From: Bacteroidetes bacterium HGW-Bacteroidetes-6
Lineage (GTDB): Bacteria; Bacteroidota; Bacteroidia; Bacteroidales; DTU049
Length of the DNA: 64,000 nt
Direction of reading: 5' to 3'
Assembly: GCA_002842495.1 (NCBI GenBank)
Contig: PHDB01000008.1
Span: 49,133-113,132 of the forward strand
Shown: positions 1-8,643 of the stretch, one piece after another
How positions within the stretch are numbered: the stretch's first letter is position 1
Layout of the letters: every line of letters begins with the position of its first letter
The notes under the pieces: model-generated
Told to the model about the DNA's origin: nothing
Database searches by the model: none
Seen by the model: only the letters and a program-made list of their open reading frames with translations
Translations under genes and position numbers: made by a program

Positions 1-88
1 GTCCGCGAATATTCTGCGTTGAAACCTGAGCAATCGTTACAGGTAGTGTCAATACAAAAAAACCCAGCATAAGGATAAATCTTTTCAT
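1..88 (-). CDS. N-terminus of a secreted protein, probably a TonB-dependent receptor or CarboxypepD_reg protein (partial)
   Basis: Only the first 29 codons lie in the window; the gene continues past its left edge. The visible part is a classic signal peptide: MKR, then a hydrophobic stretch ending in TIAQ. It is followed by VSTQNIRG, the usual opening of the beta-sandwich (CarboxypepD_reg) domain at the N-terminus of Bacteroidota TonB-dependent receptors. That family assignment is inference from about eight residues. A matched -33/-7 promoter lies about 110 bases upstream (200-231), giving a fairly long leader. Confidence 0.55.
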   Translation of the reverse strand, partial: MKRFILMLGFFVLTLPVTIAQVSTQNIRG

Positions 89-199
89 TCTTTTTTTCTG
101 AAAAGTGGAATGTTTTTCCAAATGGTTGTAATGAGAGCGAGAGTTATGCGAAATGCAATCACAAGAAGCAAAAGCAGGTGTTTTCATTTGTTTTTGCTG

Positions 200-231
200 C
201 AAATATGAGCCAATTGAGAGCTATGAGCAAA
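200..231 (-). promoter_or_regulatory. Bacteroidota-type promoter for the partial gene at 1-88
   Basis: On the minus strand TTTG (228-231) is followed after 20 bases by CATATTTG (200-207). This is one mismatch from the TAnnTTTG -7 box and has correct spacing. Transcription would start near 195 and give a leader of about 107 bases. Confidence 0.45.
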
Positions 232-267
232 CAAATGGGTGTGAAACGGGAAAAATCAGGAGTGAAA

Positions 268-300
268 CAAAAAAGCAAAGCTTTGAGAAAAGCTTCGCTT
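268..300 (-). terminator. Intrinsic terminator of the 325-675 gene
   Basis: A 12-bp stem (273-284 with 289-300, one mismatch) closes on a 4-base loop. On the minus strand it is followed by a run of six T. It sits 24 bases beyond the stop codon of the minus-strand gene ending at 325. Confidence 0.75.
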
Positions 301-324
301 GAGCAAATTTAACCAACCAGAATT

Positions 325-675
325 TTAATAAATTGTAAAAATGAATTGATAAATAACAGGTTCTTCTTGACTGTATGTGGGATGAGTATTATTGTTGAAG
401 TATTCAGCAACTCCAGCTATCAATTCCGGGCTGCTTCCGTTTATTTGTGTTACAATCAGATTCCCGGCTGTATTTCGGTTCAACTCAACTAAAACGAAAC
501 CTTCAATGCCTCTCTCATACGCTTTAGATGGATAAGGCATTGCAATTGTTATTCCAGTCGAAGTAATAACTGTTGCGCTTTGGGGCTTCTTGCTTTTGCC
601 TTCTTTATTGGTGGCCATTAGTGGCATTTTAAGCAAAAGAATTGCAGCCAGCATCAATAATGTTTTGTTTGTCAT
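325..675 (-). CDS. Small secreted protein with TonB C-terminal-like fold
   Basis: The protein is 116 residues long. The ATG at 675 is preferred over an upstream in-frame start at 828 for two reasons. It begins a signal peptide (MTNKTLLM followed by a hydrophobic run), and a TACTTTTG -7 box lies at 710-717, inside the longer reading frame. Residues about 45-116 (GFVLVEL, a G-x-L turn, SSPEL, then YQFIFTIY) follow the pattern of the TonB C-terminal domain: beta strand, turn, SSP-x-L helix, final strand. In a protein with no membrane anchor or proline-rich linker this is not a working TonB. Bacteroidota encode many such small periplasmic proteins of unknown role. It is monocistronic with its own terminator. 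Confidence 0.6.
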   Translation of the reverse strand: MTNKTLLMLAAILLLKMPLMATNKEGKSKKPQSATVITSTGITIAMPYPSKAYERGIEGFVLVELNRNTAGNLIVTQINGSSPELIAGVAEYFNNNTHPTYSQEEPVIYQFIFTIY

Positions 676-709
676 ATGGGTTAATGTTTTGTTTGTCGTT
701 CTTACACGG

Positions 710-717
710 CAAAAGTA
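710..717 (-). promoter_or_regulatory. -7 box TACTTTTG
   Basis: An exact TAnnTTTG match, 35 bases before the ATG at 675. No convincing -33 TTTG was seen. It helps choose the shorter start of the downstream gene. Confidence 0.5.
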
Positions 718-889
718 AAGCGAACAGATTAAGAGAACATTGCTGCTATTCAAAATTTTCGATAGTAAAATATTATCAAATTCTGCATTTAATCGGGGTT
801 TATGATTAATTTTTGGAGAAACTAACACTAATATAGCAGGACTCTTTAATAATTATAGAAAACAAGCTGAATTATTATTGAGAAAATTG

Positions 890-897
890 TAACTTTG
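890..897 (+). promoter_or_regulatory. -7 box TAACTTTG for the tRNA-Leu gene
   Basis: An exact TAnnTTTG match followed by CAG, ending 13 bases before the tRNA acceptor stem. The expected start point is near 902. No separate promoter is visible between the tRNA and the tig gene. Confidence 0.6.
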
Positions 898-909
898 CAG
901 TCCGATTAT

Positions 910-994
910 GCGGATGTGGCGTAATTGGTAGCCGCGCCAGACTTAGGATCTGGTGCCGAAAGGCGTGGGGGTTCGAGTCCCTTCATCCGCACCA
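910..994 (+). tRNA. tRNA-Leu(UAG)
   Basis: The acceptor stem GCGGATG pairs with CATCCGC, followed by an encoded ACCA end. The anticodon stem CCAGA/TCTGG encloses the loop CTTAGGA, giving anticodon UAG (Leu, CUA and related codons). The T-arm contains GTTCGAGTC. A long variable arm (around GCCGAAAGGC) identifies the class II Leu type. A reading frame that runs through this gene into tig is not a valid extension of that protein. Confidence 0.96.
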
Positions 995-997
995 TTA

Positions 998-1012
998 GCC
1001 CGAATTTCGGGC
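998..1012 (+). terminator. Weak hairpin between tRNA-Leu and tig
   Basis: A perfect 6-bp stem (GCCCGA/TCGGGC) with a 3-base loop begins 3 bases after the tRNA, followed by the T-rich stretch ATTTGTTGTTT. It could terminate some transcripts and let others continue into tig, or mark the tRNA 3' end for processing. Confidence 0.45.
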
Positions 1013-1041
1013 ATTTGTTGTTTCTAAAACAGAATGATTAT

Positions 1042-2394
1042 ATGAATTTCGAATTTGAAAAAACCGGCGAACTTACAGCATTACTGAAAGCAAATATTGA
1101 ATCGGCCGATTATCAGTCCAAAGTTGAAGAAAAATTACGCCAGTACCGCCGCAAAGCTTCGATGCCTGGTTTCAGACCCGGAAAAGTACCTTTTGGTGTT
1201 ATCAAAAAAATGTATGGTGCTTCTACTTTGGCCGACGAGGTTTTGCACACTGCATCGGAAGCCGTTTACAAATATCTTGAAGAAAATAAAATCGATTTCA
1301 TTCTTTCTCCTTTGATGGACGAAGACAAAGCTCGCGATATTGAATGGATTGAAGGCAATACTTTTGAATTTAGTTTTGATATTGCAATGAATCCCGAAAT
1401 AGATCCTGTTGCCGACGATAGTTTAAGCTTTATTCGCTACAATGTTACCCGCGACGAAAACGATGTAGACAATTATTTGGCCGACATCCGCGAACGATAT
1501 GGCCGTTTTGAAAAGGCCGAATACGTTGACGACAAAAGTTTCATCTCGGCACAGGTGGTTGAAACCAATGCCAAAGACGAAGAAAAAGAAGGTGGAATCA
1601 ATAAGTTCATTCATTTACGTGTTCGCTCATTACCTGCAAATTTGCAAGCCATGTTTATGGGCAAAAAATCGGAGGATGTGCTGAGTATCGACATCGAAAA
1701 AGACATGCCCAATGCTGACGATCGCACCGAAGTTTTTAATACCGATATAGAAACTGCTCGCGCCATGAGTGGCTTTTATCGTCTCACTTTGCAAAGTGTA
1801 CTTACTATTATTCCTGCCGATTTCGACGAAAAACTTTTCAACGAAGTTTTCCCAAATCATCATATCGAAAACGAAGAACAGCTCCGCAATGCTATCCGCG
1901 ATGACGTTGAGCGTACTTACGAAAAAGAATCGCGTAAACAACTGTATTTCGACATTCAGAAAGAGTTGAAAAACAAATACAGTTTTGAATTACCCGAAGC
2001 TTTCATGAAAAAATACATCAAGCAACGTTCGGAAAAAGATCTTTCGCAGGACGATATCGACAAAGGATATCCGTTCTATGCCGAAGAAATGAAGTGGCAA
2101 CTCATCGAGAATAAGATCATTACAAAATACAAGCTTGCTGTTGGTCGCGACGAAGTACGCAGCCATATCAAAGAATTGCTGGGACTTGCCGATCTCGACG
2201 AAAACGATGCGGATGTAAAACAACGAATTGATCAGGTTTATGAGATTATTGCTCAGGATAAAGAAAAAATGAGCAATATGGTTGACAACATGACCGATGA
2301 AAAAATTATCAAACTTTTCGAAGACAACTGTAAAATCGAAACAAAATCGCTTAATTGGAAAGAATTTACTACTTTAGTAAACGAAAAAAACTAA
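1042..2394 (+). CDS. tig: Trigger factor
   Basis: The ribosome-associated chaperone that receives nascent chains at the exit tunnel (450 residues). The ribosome-binding signature GFRPGKVP is at residues 43-50. Downstream come the long, charged, helix-rich middle and C-terminal regions of the family. The ATG at 1042 is used because the open frame upstream passes through tRNA-Leu. The gene is followed within 4 bases by clpP and then clpX, the usual bacterial tig-clpP-clpX order. No promoter was found between the tRNA and tig, so they may share the one at 890. A typical FKBP active-site signature is not obvious by eye in the middle domain. Confidence 0.93.
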   Translation: MNFEFEKTGELTALLKANIESADYQSKVEEKLRQYRRKASMPGFRPGKVPFGVIKKMYGASTLADEVLHTASEAVYKYLEENKIDFILSPLMDEDKARDIEWIEGNTFEFSFDIAMNPEIDPVADDSLSFIRYNVTRDENDVDNYLADIRERYGRFEKAEYVDDKSFISAQVVETNAKDEEKEGGINKFIHLRVRSLPANLQAMFMGKKSEDVLSIDIEKDMPNADDRTEVFNTDIETARAMSGFYRLTLQSVLTIIPADFDEKLFNEVFPNHHIENEEQLRNAIRDDVERTYEKESRKQLYFDIQKELKNKYSFELPEAFMKKYIKQRSEKDLSQDDIDKGYPFYAEEMKWQLIENKIITKYKLAVGRDEVRSHIKELLGLADLDENDADVKQRIDQVYEIIAQDKEKMSNMVDNMTDEKIIKLFEDNCKIETKSLNWKEFTTLVNEKN

Positions 2395-2398
2395 ACCA

Positions 2399-3082
2399 AT
2401 GATGAACTTTAACGACGAATTCAGAAAATACGCGATCAGGCACCGCGGCATCAACAGTTCGGTGTTCGACCAATACAAAGGTGTTGTTTCAGGATATATT
2501 TCACCCACCATCATCGAAGAGCGACAGCTCAATATTGCGACCATGGACGTTTTTTCACGTCTGATGATGGATCGCATTATTTTTCTGGGTGTTCCCATCG
2601 ATGACTATGTCGCCAACATTATTCAGGCTCAGCTTTTGTTTCTCGAATCGGTTGATGCAAGTAAAGATATCTCTATTTATCTTAACACGCCAGGCGGCTC
2701 GGTATATGCTGGTTTGGGTATATACGACACTATGCAGTATATTGTGCCTGACATTGCTACTATTTGTACAGGTATTGCAGCCTCGATGGGTGCAGTTTTG
2801 CTTTGTGCCGGAGCTCACGGTAAGCGCACAGCGCTTCCTCACAGCCGTGTGATGATTCATCAGCCTATGGGCGGAGCTGAGGGACAGGCATCGGACATCG
2901 AGATTATTGCTGTAGAAATTAAAAAACTCAAAGACGAACTGTATCAGATTATTTCGGATCACAGTGGACAGTCTATCGAAAAAGTCTGGAAAGATGGCGA
3001 CCGCGACCATTGGATGATTGCCGAAGAAGCACGTGAATACGGAATGATCGACGAAGTACTACGTCGCGAAAAGAATCGCTAA
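2399..3082 (+). CDS. clpP: ATP-dependent Clp protease proteolytic subunit ClpP
   Basis: A 227-residue serine protease of family S14 that forms the tetradecameric barrel working with the ClpX unfoldase. The catalytic serine is in GIAASMGA (Ser129) and the histidine in RVMIHQP (His154). The substrate-groove motif NTPGGSV (96-102) is also present. Two adjacent ATGs (2399 and 2402) are possible starts. The N-terminus is longer than the E. coli protein, as in other Bacteroidota. It sits 4 bases after tig and 3 bases before clpX, so the three are almost certainly one transcript. Confidence 0.96.
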   Translation: MMNFNDEFRKYAIRHRGINSSVFDQYKGVVSGYISPTIIEERQLNIATMDVFSRLMMDRIIFLGVPIDDYVANIIQAQLLFLESVDASKDISIYLNTPGGSVYAGLGIYDTMQYIVPDIATICTGIAASMGAVLLCAGAHGKRTALPHSRVMIHQPMGGAEGQASDIEIIAVEIKKLKDELYQIISDHSGQSIEKVWKDGDRDHWMIAEEAREYGMIDEVLRREKNR

Positions 3083-3085
3083 GGT

Positions 3086-4318
3086 ATGGCCAAACCAACT
3101 GACCATTGTTCGTTTTGCGGACGTAGCCAACAAGAAGTAAAGCTCCTCATCACAGGAGTGAGTGGCAATATTTGCGAAGCCTGTGTCGATCAGGCGCAAA
3201 TAATTATAAACGAAGAGCTTTCCCAAAAAGGAAAAACTTCATCGTCGCCCGAATCATTCAAACTCCGGAAACCAAAAGAAATATTTGAATTCTTGAATCA
3301 GTATGTGATTGGGCAGGATCAATCGAAACGTGTGCTCTCAGTTGCTGTTTACAACCATTTCAAGCGAATCGGTGTAAAAAATTCCGATGTTGAAATCGAA
3401 AAAAGCAATATTGTTCTTGTAGGAGAAACCGGAACCGGAAAAACACTATTGGCTAAAACCATTGCACGCTTTCTCGAAGTACCTTTTGCTATTGCTGATG
3501 CTACAGCCCTTACCGAAGCCGGCTATGTTGGTGAAGATGTCGAAAGCATTCTTGCTCGTTTGCTTCAGGTGGCCGACTACGACATAAAAGCAGCTGAAAG
3601 AGGAATCATTTTCATCGACGAAATCGATAAAATTTCCCGAAAATCGGACAATCCAAGCATCACCCGCGATGTAAGTGGAGAAGGAGTTCAGCAAGCTTTG
3701 CTAAAAATGCTTGAAGGAGCTATAGTTAATGTTCCGCCACAAGGAGGCAGAAAGCACCCCGAACAAAAATACATTCAGGTAAATACACAAAATATTCTTT
3801 TTATTTGTGGTGGTGCGTTCGATGGTGTAGAAAAAATTATTGCCACCCGCTTGAAAACATCGGCTATTGGCTTTCGCAAAAAAGGAGATCAAAAGGAATT
3901 CGATAAGGAGAATATGCTTCAGTATATTGCTTCGGAAGATCTCCGCAAGTTTGGTTTAATTCCTGAATTGGTTGGCCGATTACCGGTTTTGGCTCATTTG
4001 CATCCGCTTGATGAAAACGCGATGCTTCAAATTCTTACCCAACCGAAAAACTCTTTGGTGAAGCAATACAAAGCTTTGTTCGAAATGGATGGTGTTACAC
4101 TTGATTTCACCAACGACGGTCTGAAAGAAATAGCACATCTGGCTATTGCAAGCAAACTGGGCGCAAGGGGATTGCGGTCGATTATGGAAAAAATAATGAC
4201 CGATCTTATGTTCGATCTTCCAGAAAAAGATACAGAAAAGAAGGTGAAAATCAATGCTGCTTTTGTAAGATCGAAGTTGAAAAATCATCCGGAGATACAG
4301 ATGAAAGTTGCTTCATAA
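3086..4318 (+). CDS. clpX: ATP-dependent Clp protease ATP-binding subunit ClpX
   Basis: A hexameric AAA+ unfoldase that delivers tagged proteins to ClpP (410 residues). It has an N-terminal C4 zinc-binding domain (Cys8, Cys11, Cys30, Cys33), Walker A GETGTGKT (113-120), Walker B IIFIDEID (174-181) and the IGF loop that docks on ClpP (IGFRKK). The C-terminal small AAA domain contains the GARGLRS sensor-2 segment. All features needed for a working unfoldase are present. It is the last gene of the tig-clpP-clpX block; the next gene starts 38 bases later. Confidence 0.97.
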   Translation: MAKPTDHCSFCGRSQQEVKLLITGVSGNICEACVDQAQIIINEELSQKGKTSSSPESFKLRKPKEIFEFLNQYVIGQDQSKRVLSVAVYNHFKRIGVKNSDVEIEKSNIVLVGETGTGKTLLAKTIARFLEVPFAIADATALTEAGYVGEDVESILARLLQVADYDIKAAERGIIFIDEIDKISRKSDNPSITRDVSGEGVQQALLKMLEGAIVNVPPQGGRKHPEQKYIQVNTQNILFICGGAFDGVEKIIATRLKTSAIGFRKKGDQKEFDKENMLQYIASEDLRKFGLIPELVGRLPVLAHLHPLDENAMLQILTQPKNSLVKQYKALFEMDGVTLDFTNDGLKEIAHLAIASKLGARGLRSIMEKIMTDLMFDLPEKDTEKKVKINAAFVRSKLKNHPEIQMKVAS

Positions 4319-4356
4319 TTGGCAAAAGAATTGTAATTTAGTTTGAAATTAAATCC

Positions 4357-4956
4357 ATGAGACTTGCCTTTGTTATAATAGCTTTGTTTGTTTTGTGTGG
4401 ACTAGCACAAGCCCAGGACCCCAATCCAAATGGTGAAGTGAATGGGATTGTTACCAAGGCTGTTATTCTTGAGGGCGATACAGTTCCTTTGTTTTGGCTT
4501 CCTACTGTGCGAGTTTATGGTCCTATTATTTTTAAATCGAAGGTTCAGGTTATTACGTTTACCCGTCTTGTGCGTCATATTAAACGGGTTTATCCTTATG
4601 CCAAGTATATAGGTAACAAGGTGAACGAATACAATAAGTATTTGAATTCCATTTCAAATGACCGGCAAAGGGAAAAAGAGCTTGACCGGATTGAATCAGA
4701 ACTCCGTGGACAATTTGAAGAAGAGTTGAAAAAGCTTACGTTTACGCAGGGGAAAATTTTAATGAAGCTTATTTATCGCGAAACAAGTACCACAACATAC
4801 AATCTGATTAAAGATTTCAGAGGTTCCATTACTGCATTTTTCTGGCAATCGCTGGGTTCAATATTTGGATATAACCTTAAAGTCACTTACGATCCGGTGG
4901 GCGTTGACCGCGATATCGAAAACATCGTCATCATGATTGAGAATGGTACCATTTGA
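4357..4956 (+). CDS. DUF4294 family secreted protein
   Basis: 199 residues with a signal peptide (about 1-19, ending AQAQ). The mature protein has the DUF4294 pattern: GDTVPLFWLPTVRVYGP near the start, then RLVRHIKRVYPYAKY, a charged helical segment rich in Glu and Arg, and GKILMKLIYRETSTTTY towards the end. The function of the family is unknown; it is confined mainly to Bacteroidota. It lies 38 bases after clpX on the same strand and may be read from the clp transcript. About 170 bases separate it from rpsO, which has its own promoter. Confidence 0.8.
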   Translation: MRLAFVIIALFVLCGLAQAQDPNPNGEVNGIVTKAVILEGDTVPLFWLPTVRVYGPIIFKSKVQVITFTRLVRHIKRVYPYAKYIGNKVNEYNKYLNSISNDRQREKELDRIESELRGQFEEELKKLTFTQGKILMKLIYRETSTTTYNLIKDFRGSITAFFWQSLGSIFGYNLKVTYDPVGVDRDIENIVIMIENGTI

Positions 4957-5072
4957 TTGTTGGTTTTTTAAGAACAGTCGAACGCTCTCAATTGAGTAGT
5001 AAGGAATCCAACGCGAATATTTTTGCTCCAAAATCGATTTTATTTTCACAAAAAAACTATCCGAAAAAAAGT

Positions 5073-5102
5073 TTTGAAAATAAAAATAATATTGTACCTT
5101 TG
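5073..5102 (+). promoter_or_regulatory. Promoter of rpsO (-33 TTTG / -7 TACCTTTG)
   Basis: TTTG at 5073-5076, an 18-base spacer, then an exact -7 box TACCTTTG at 5095-5102 followed by CAG. The leader to the rpsO ATG would be about 18 bases. This is one of the best promoter matches in the window. Confidence 0.75.
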
Positions 5103-5124
5103 CAGCCCGATAAAAAAGAGAAAC

Positions 5125-5394
5125 ATGAATTTATCATCAGAAGACAGAAAAAACCTTGCTGAGAAATTTGGCAAAAATGCAACTGATACAGGAATGCCCG
5201 AAGTGCAGGTAGCTATTTTTACTCATCGTATTAAGCACCTCACAGGTCATCTCAAAACCAACAAAAAAGATTTTGTTACTGAGCGTTCATTGCTTCGTTT
5301 GGTAGGTAAGCGCAAAAAGCTTCTTTCTTACATTAAGGAAAAAGACATTGAAAAATATCGTACACTGATTCAACAACTTGAAATCAGGAAATAA
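5125..5394 (+). CDS. rpsO: 30S ribosomal protein S15
   Basis: 89 residues, the normal length. It is a primary 16S rRNA-binding protein of the small subunit platform. Recognisable segments are GMPEVQVAIFTHRIKHLTGHL (about 20-40) and the RSLLRLVGKRKKLLSY motif near residue 55. The ATG at 5125 gives the canonical start (MNLSSEDR). An upstream in-frame start at 5023 would overlap the promoter and is rejected. The gene is followed by a terminator hairpin and then pnp, the conserved rpsO-pnp pairing. Confidence 0.97.
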   Translation: MNLSSEDRKNLAEKFGKNATDTGMPEVQVAIFTHRIKHLTGHLKTNKKDFVTERSLLRLVGKRKKLLSYIKEKDIEKYRTLIQQLEIRK

Positions 5395-5418
5395 TTTTCA
5401 CAAGATTTCGAATCGGGG

Positions 5419-5448
5419 AGGCAATCAATGTATTGCCTTTCTTTTTTT
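5419..5448 (+). terminator. Terminator/attenuator between rpsO and pnp
   Basis: The stem AGGCAAT/ATTGCCT (5419-5425 with 5432-5438) has a 6-base loop and is followed by a T-rich run (TTCTTTTTTT). The pnp ATG lies only 15 bases beyond the T run, so pnp expression must come from read-through or from a promoter inside rpsO. Confidence 0.8.
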
Positions 5449-5462
5449 AAACACATACAAAA

Positions 5463-7586
5463 ATGAACGCTATCACTCAAATTTTTGAACTCCCCGACGG
5501 GCGAACCGGAACTATCGAGACCGGTAAGCTGGCTCGTCAGGCCGACGGTTCTGTTATTGTACGCATAGGCAACACGATGTTGCTGGCAACAGTTGTTTCT
5601 AATAAAGAGGCGAAAGAAAATGTGGATTTCATGCCACTTACTGTTGAATATCAGGAAAAATATGCTTCTACCGGCCGTTTCCCCGGCGGCTTTTTTAAAC
5701 GTGAAGCTCGTCCATCGGAATATGAAATTCTGATAGCCCGTTTAGTCGATCGCGCTTTGCGTCCATTATTTCCCGAAAATTACCACGCCGAAACTCAGGT
5801 TCTTATTTACCTTATTTCGGGCGACACCGACACACATCCCGATGCTTATGCCGCTCTTGCAGCCTCATCGGCTCTTGCTGTATCCGATATTCCTTTCAAT
5901 GGACCGATTTCCGAAGCACGTGTTGCCCGTATCAACGGACAATTTGTGATTAACCCTTCGGTGAAGGAACTTGAAAACGCCGACCTTGAGTTGATGGTGG
6001 CTGCCAATGCCAAAGACATTAATATGGTGGAAGGCGAGATGAAAGAAGTGAGCGAAGAAGTAATGATGGAAGCTTTGAAATTTGCCCACGAAGCAATTAA
6101 AAAGCAAATCGAAGCCCAGCTACAGCTTGCTGCAAAAGTTGAAAAATCAAGCCCGAAACGCGAATATTGTCACGAAATTCACGACGAAGAATTGCGTAAA
6201 GCAGTTCAGGATTTTTGCTATCAGCGCGCTTATGATGTGGCCAATCGTCGTACTCCAAACAAACACCAGCGTCAGAACGATTTTGATGCTATTGCCACAG
6301 AGTTCCTTGAAACATTGCCCGAAGAAGAACGCGATGACAAAAAAGGTCTGGTGAAGCATTATTATCACGATGTGATGAAAAAAGCTGTTCGTGATATGTA
6401 TCTCAATGAGCGAGTTCGCCTCGATGGCCGCAAAATGGACGAAATCCGCCCAATTTGGTGTGAAGTTGATTATCTTCCTTCTCCTCACGGTAGCGCAATT
6501 TTTACACGTGGCGAAACACAAAGCCTTACCACTGTTACTCTTGGAACCAAGCTTGACGATCAGATTATCGATGGTGCTGTTTTCGAAGGCACCAACAAAT
6601 TATTACTCCATTATAACTTTCCACCGTTCTCTACGGGGGAAGCAAAAATGATGCGTGGTACAAGTCGTCGCGAAATTGGTCATGGGAATCTGGCTTTACG
6701 AGCTCTTAAGAACATGATTCCGATGGATGATGCAAATCCTTATACTATTCGTATTGTCAGCGATATCCTTGAATCGAACGGCAGTTCTTCTATGGCTACA
6801 GTTTGTGCCGGAACCCTTGCTTTAATGGACGCAGGTGTTAAACTTAAAAAACCGGTTTCCGGAATTGCAATGGGCTTGATTACTGATACTGAAACAAATA
6901 AATATGCAGTATTGAGTGATATTCTGGGCGACGAAGATCATCTTGGCGATATGGATTTCAAAGTTACTGGAACCCGCGACGGTATTACTGCCTGCCAGAT
7001 GGATATTAAAGTAGACGGCCTTTCGTACGATATTCTGGCCGAAGCACTTGCTCAAGCAAAACGTGGCCGCGAACATATTCTCGACAAACTTACAGAAACC
7101 ATTTCAGAACCACGCGAAGATTATAAACCAAGCGTACCACGCTTCGTTAAATTCAGTATTCCTCGCGAATTTATTGGTGCAGTGATTGGACCTGGTGGAA
7201 AAATCATACAGGAGATTCAGCGCGTAACCGGTGCAACTGTTCTTATTAGCGAAGAGGGCGACTTTGGTATTGTTGAGGTATTTGCTGTTTCGAAGGATGC
7301 CATGGATAAAGCTGTTGCATGGATTAAATCGATTGTAGCTGTTCCCGAAGTTGGCGAAGTTTACGAAGGAACGGTTAAAGCCATTCAAGCTTATGGTGCT
7401 TTTGTTGAAATTCTTCCGGGAAAAGAAGCGCTGTTGCATGTTTCGGAACTAGCTTGGGAGCGTGTTACCGACGTTAATACGTACCTGAAAGTTGGTGACA
7501 AAGTAGAAGTGAAGCTTATCGGTGTTGATGAAAAAACAGGAAAACTTCGTCTCTCTCGCAAAGTTTTGATTCCCAAGGAACAATAA
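5463..7586 (+). CDS. pnp: Polyribonucleotide nucleotidyltransferase (PNPase)
   Basis: A phosphorolytic 3'-5' exoribonuclease of RNA decay (707 residues, usual length). It contains two RNase PH-like domains (about 10-230 and 320-545). The second carries [17 protein letters not shown] and the acidic catalytic segment [16 protein letters not shown] domain with [15 protein letters not shown] (about 565-580) and an S1 domain at the C-terminus ([16 protein letters not shown]) follow. All expected domains are present. The helical linker between the PH domains is lysine/glutamate rich. It follows rpsO across a terminator-like hairpin. Confidence 0.97.
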   Translation: MNAITQIFELPDGRTGTIETGKLARQADGSVIVRIGNTMLLATVVSNKEAKENVDFMPLTVEYQEKYASTGRFPGGFFKREARPSEYEILIARLVDRALRPLFPENYHAETQVLIYLISGDTDTHPDAYAALAASSALAVSDIPFNGPISEARVARINGQFVINPSVKELENADLELMVAANAKDINMVEGEMKEVSEEVMMEALKFAHEAIKKQIEAQLQLAAKVEKSSPKREYCHEIHDEELRKAVQDFCYQRAYDVANRRTPNKHQRQNDFDAIATEFLETLPEEERDDKKGLVKHYYHDVMKKAVRDMYLNERVRLDGRKMDEIRPIWCEVDYLPSPHGSAIFTRGETQSLTTVTLGTKLDDQIIDGAVFEGTNKLLLHYNFPPFSTGEAKMMRGTSRREIGHGNLALRALKNMIPMDDANPYTIRIVSDILESNGSSSMATVCAGTLALMDAGVKLKKPVSGIAMGLITDTETNKYAVLSDILGDEDHLGDMDFKVTGTRDGITACQMDIKVDGLSYDILAEALAQAKRGREHILDKLTETISEPREDYKPSVPRFVKFSIPREFIGAVIGPGGKIIQEIQRVTGATVLISEEGDFGIVEVFAVSKDAMDKAVAWIKSIVAVPEVGEVYEGTVKAIQAYGAFVEILPGKEALLHVSELAWERVTDVNTYLKVGDKVEVKLIGVDEKTGKLRLSRKVLIPKEQ

Positions 7587-7659
7587 TTTCTCGTACATAA
7601 TCATGTAACATTCGGTTGTATGCATCGTATAAATGCGTACCCAACCCTGAGAGAATTTT

Positions 7660-8523
7660 ATGAGGCAATTAAAAATCAGCAAGCAGGTAACCAACCGCGA
7701 AACCGCGTCGCTGGATAAATATCTGCAAGAAATCGGACGAGAGGAATTGATTACTGCTAACGAAGAAGTGGTCTTAGCTCAGCGTATCAAGCAAGGCGAT
7801 ATGAAAGCTCTTGAAAAACTGACCAAAGCCAATCTGCGTTTTGTGGTTTCGGTCGCCAAGCAATACCAGAATCAGGGTTTGAGTCTTCCCGATCTTATCA
7901 ACGAGGGAAATTTGGGCCTGATTAAAGCTGCTCAACGTTTCGATGAAACTCGAGGATTCAAGTTTATTTCTTATGCTGTATGGTGGATTCGTCAATCTAT
8001 TTTGCAGGCTTTGGCTGAACAATCGCGTATTGTTCGCTTACCTCTCAATAAAATCGGAACCATCAACAAAATAAACAAAGCTTTTGCCCAACTCGAGCAG
8101 GAGTTTGAGCGTGAGCCTGATGCGCATGAGATTGCCGCCATGCTCGACATGCCAGATACCGAAGTAAAAGACAGTCTGCGCCATACAGGTCGTCACGTGT
8201 CTATGGATGCCCCTATTGTAACGGATGAAGATACGAACCTTTACGATCTTTATGCTAACGAGGAAAGCGAGCGACCCGACAAAGGCCTGCAGTTCGAATC
8301 GTTGAATATTGAGATTGAAAGAGCCATTGCTACACTAACACCTCGCGAGCGCGATGTATTGAAGTTTTATTTTGGTCTTAATGGCGCAGCACAGCTTACT
8401 CTTGATGAGATCGGTGACAAATTTGGGCTCACACGCGAACGTGTACGACAGATAAAAGAAAAAGCTATCCGCCGCCTGAAACATGGTAGCAGAAGCCGAA
8501 ACCTTAAAGGTTATCTGGGATAG
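7660..8523 (+). CDS. rpoD: Primary RNA polymerase sigma factor, Bacteroidota type
   Basis: 287 residues, the short form typical of the Bacteroidota housekeeping sigma factor, which lacks the long region 1.1 and non-conserved insert of E. coli RpoD. Region 1.2 ([12 protein letters not shown]) is at the N-terminus. Region 2 contains [20 protein letters not shown] and [13 protein letters not shown]. Regions 3 and 4 end with [21 protein letters not shown] helix-turn-helix residues (LTRERVRQI). This protein should recognise the TTTG / TAnnTTTG promoters seen throughout the window. A strong terminator follows. The start is fixed by the conserved MRQLKI. Confidence 0.96.
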   Translation: MRQLKISKQVTNRETASLDKYLQEIGREELITANEEVVLAQRIKQGDMKALEKLTKANLRFVVSVAKQYQNQGLSLPDLINEGNLGLIKAAQRFDETRGFKFISYAVWWIRQSILQALAEQSRIVRLPLNKIGTINKINKAFAQLEQEFEREPDAHEIAAMLDMPDTEVKDSLRHTGRHVSMDAPIVTDEDTNLYDLYANEESERPDKGLQFESLNIEIERAIATLTPRERDVLKFYFGLNGAAQLTLDEIGDKFGLTRERVRQIKEKAIRRLKHGSRSRNLKGYLG

Positions 8524-8548
8524 TACCTTTACCTTATTTATACCGAAC

Positions 8549-8579
8549 ATAATCCTGCCTTGTTGCAGGATTATTTTTT
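8549..8579 (+). terminator. Intrinsic terminator of rpoD
   Basis: A perfect 10-bp stem (ATAATCCTGC/GCAGGATTAT, 8549-8558 with 8565-8574) with a 6-base loop, followed by five T. It lies 25 bases after the rpoD stop. Confidence 0.88.
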
Positions 8580-8591
8580 GACAATAGTTAT

Positions 8592-8623
8592 ACCACGGGA
8601 CTTACTTCGCATCTTCCCGTGGT
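8592..8623. terminator. Second hairpin between convergent rpoD and yfhO-like genes
   Basis: A perfect 9-bp stem (ACCACGGGA/TCCCGTGGT) with a 14-base loop lies between convergent genes. No clear T run follows on either strand, so it may act as a backup or RNA-stabilising structure and not a full intrinsic terminator. Confidence 0.5.
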
Positions 8624-8643
8624 TTCTAATATCTATAATAATT

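Noticed and set aside
925..1041. Upstream extension of trigger factor by 39 codons
   Set aside because: The extension translates the tRNA-Leu gene; the ATG at 1042 begins the family-typical MNFEFEK.
6147..6521. Long antisense frames opposite pnp, clpX, purH, mreB and other genes
   Set aside because: They are shadows of codon bias in the real genes on the other strand; none has a signal peptide, promoter or family motif.
8592..8623. Small RNA gene between rpoD and the yfhO-like gene
   Set aside because: Two hairpins between convergent genes are explained by termination; no promoter leads into them.
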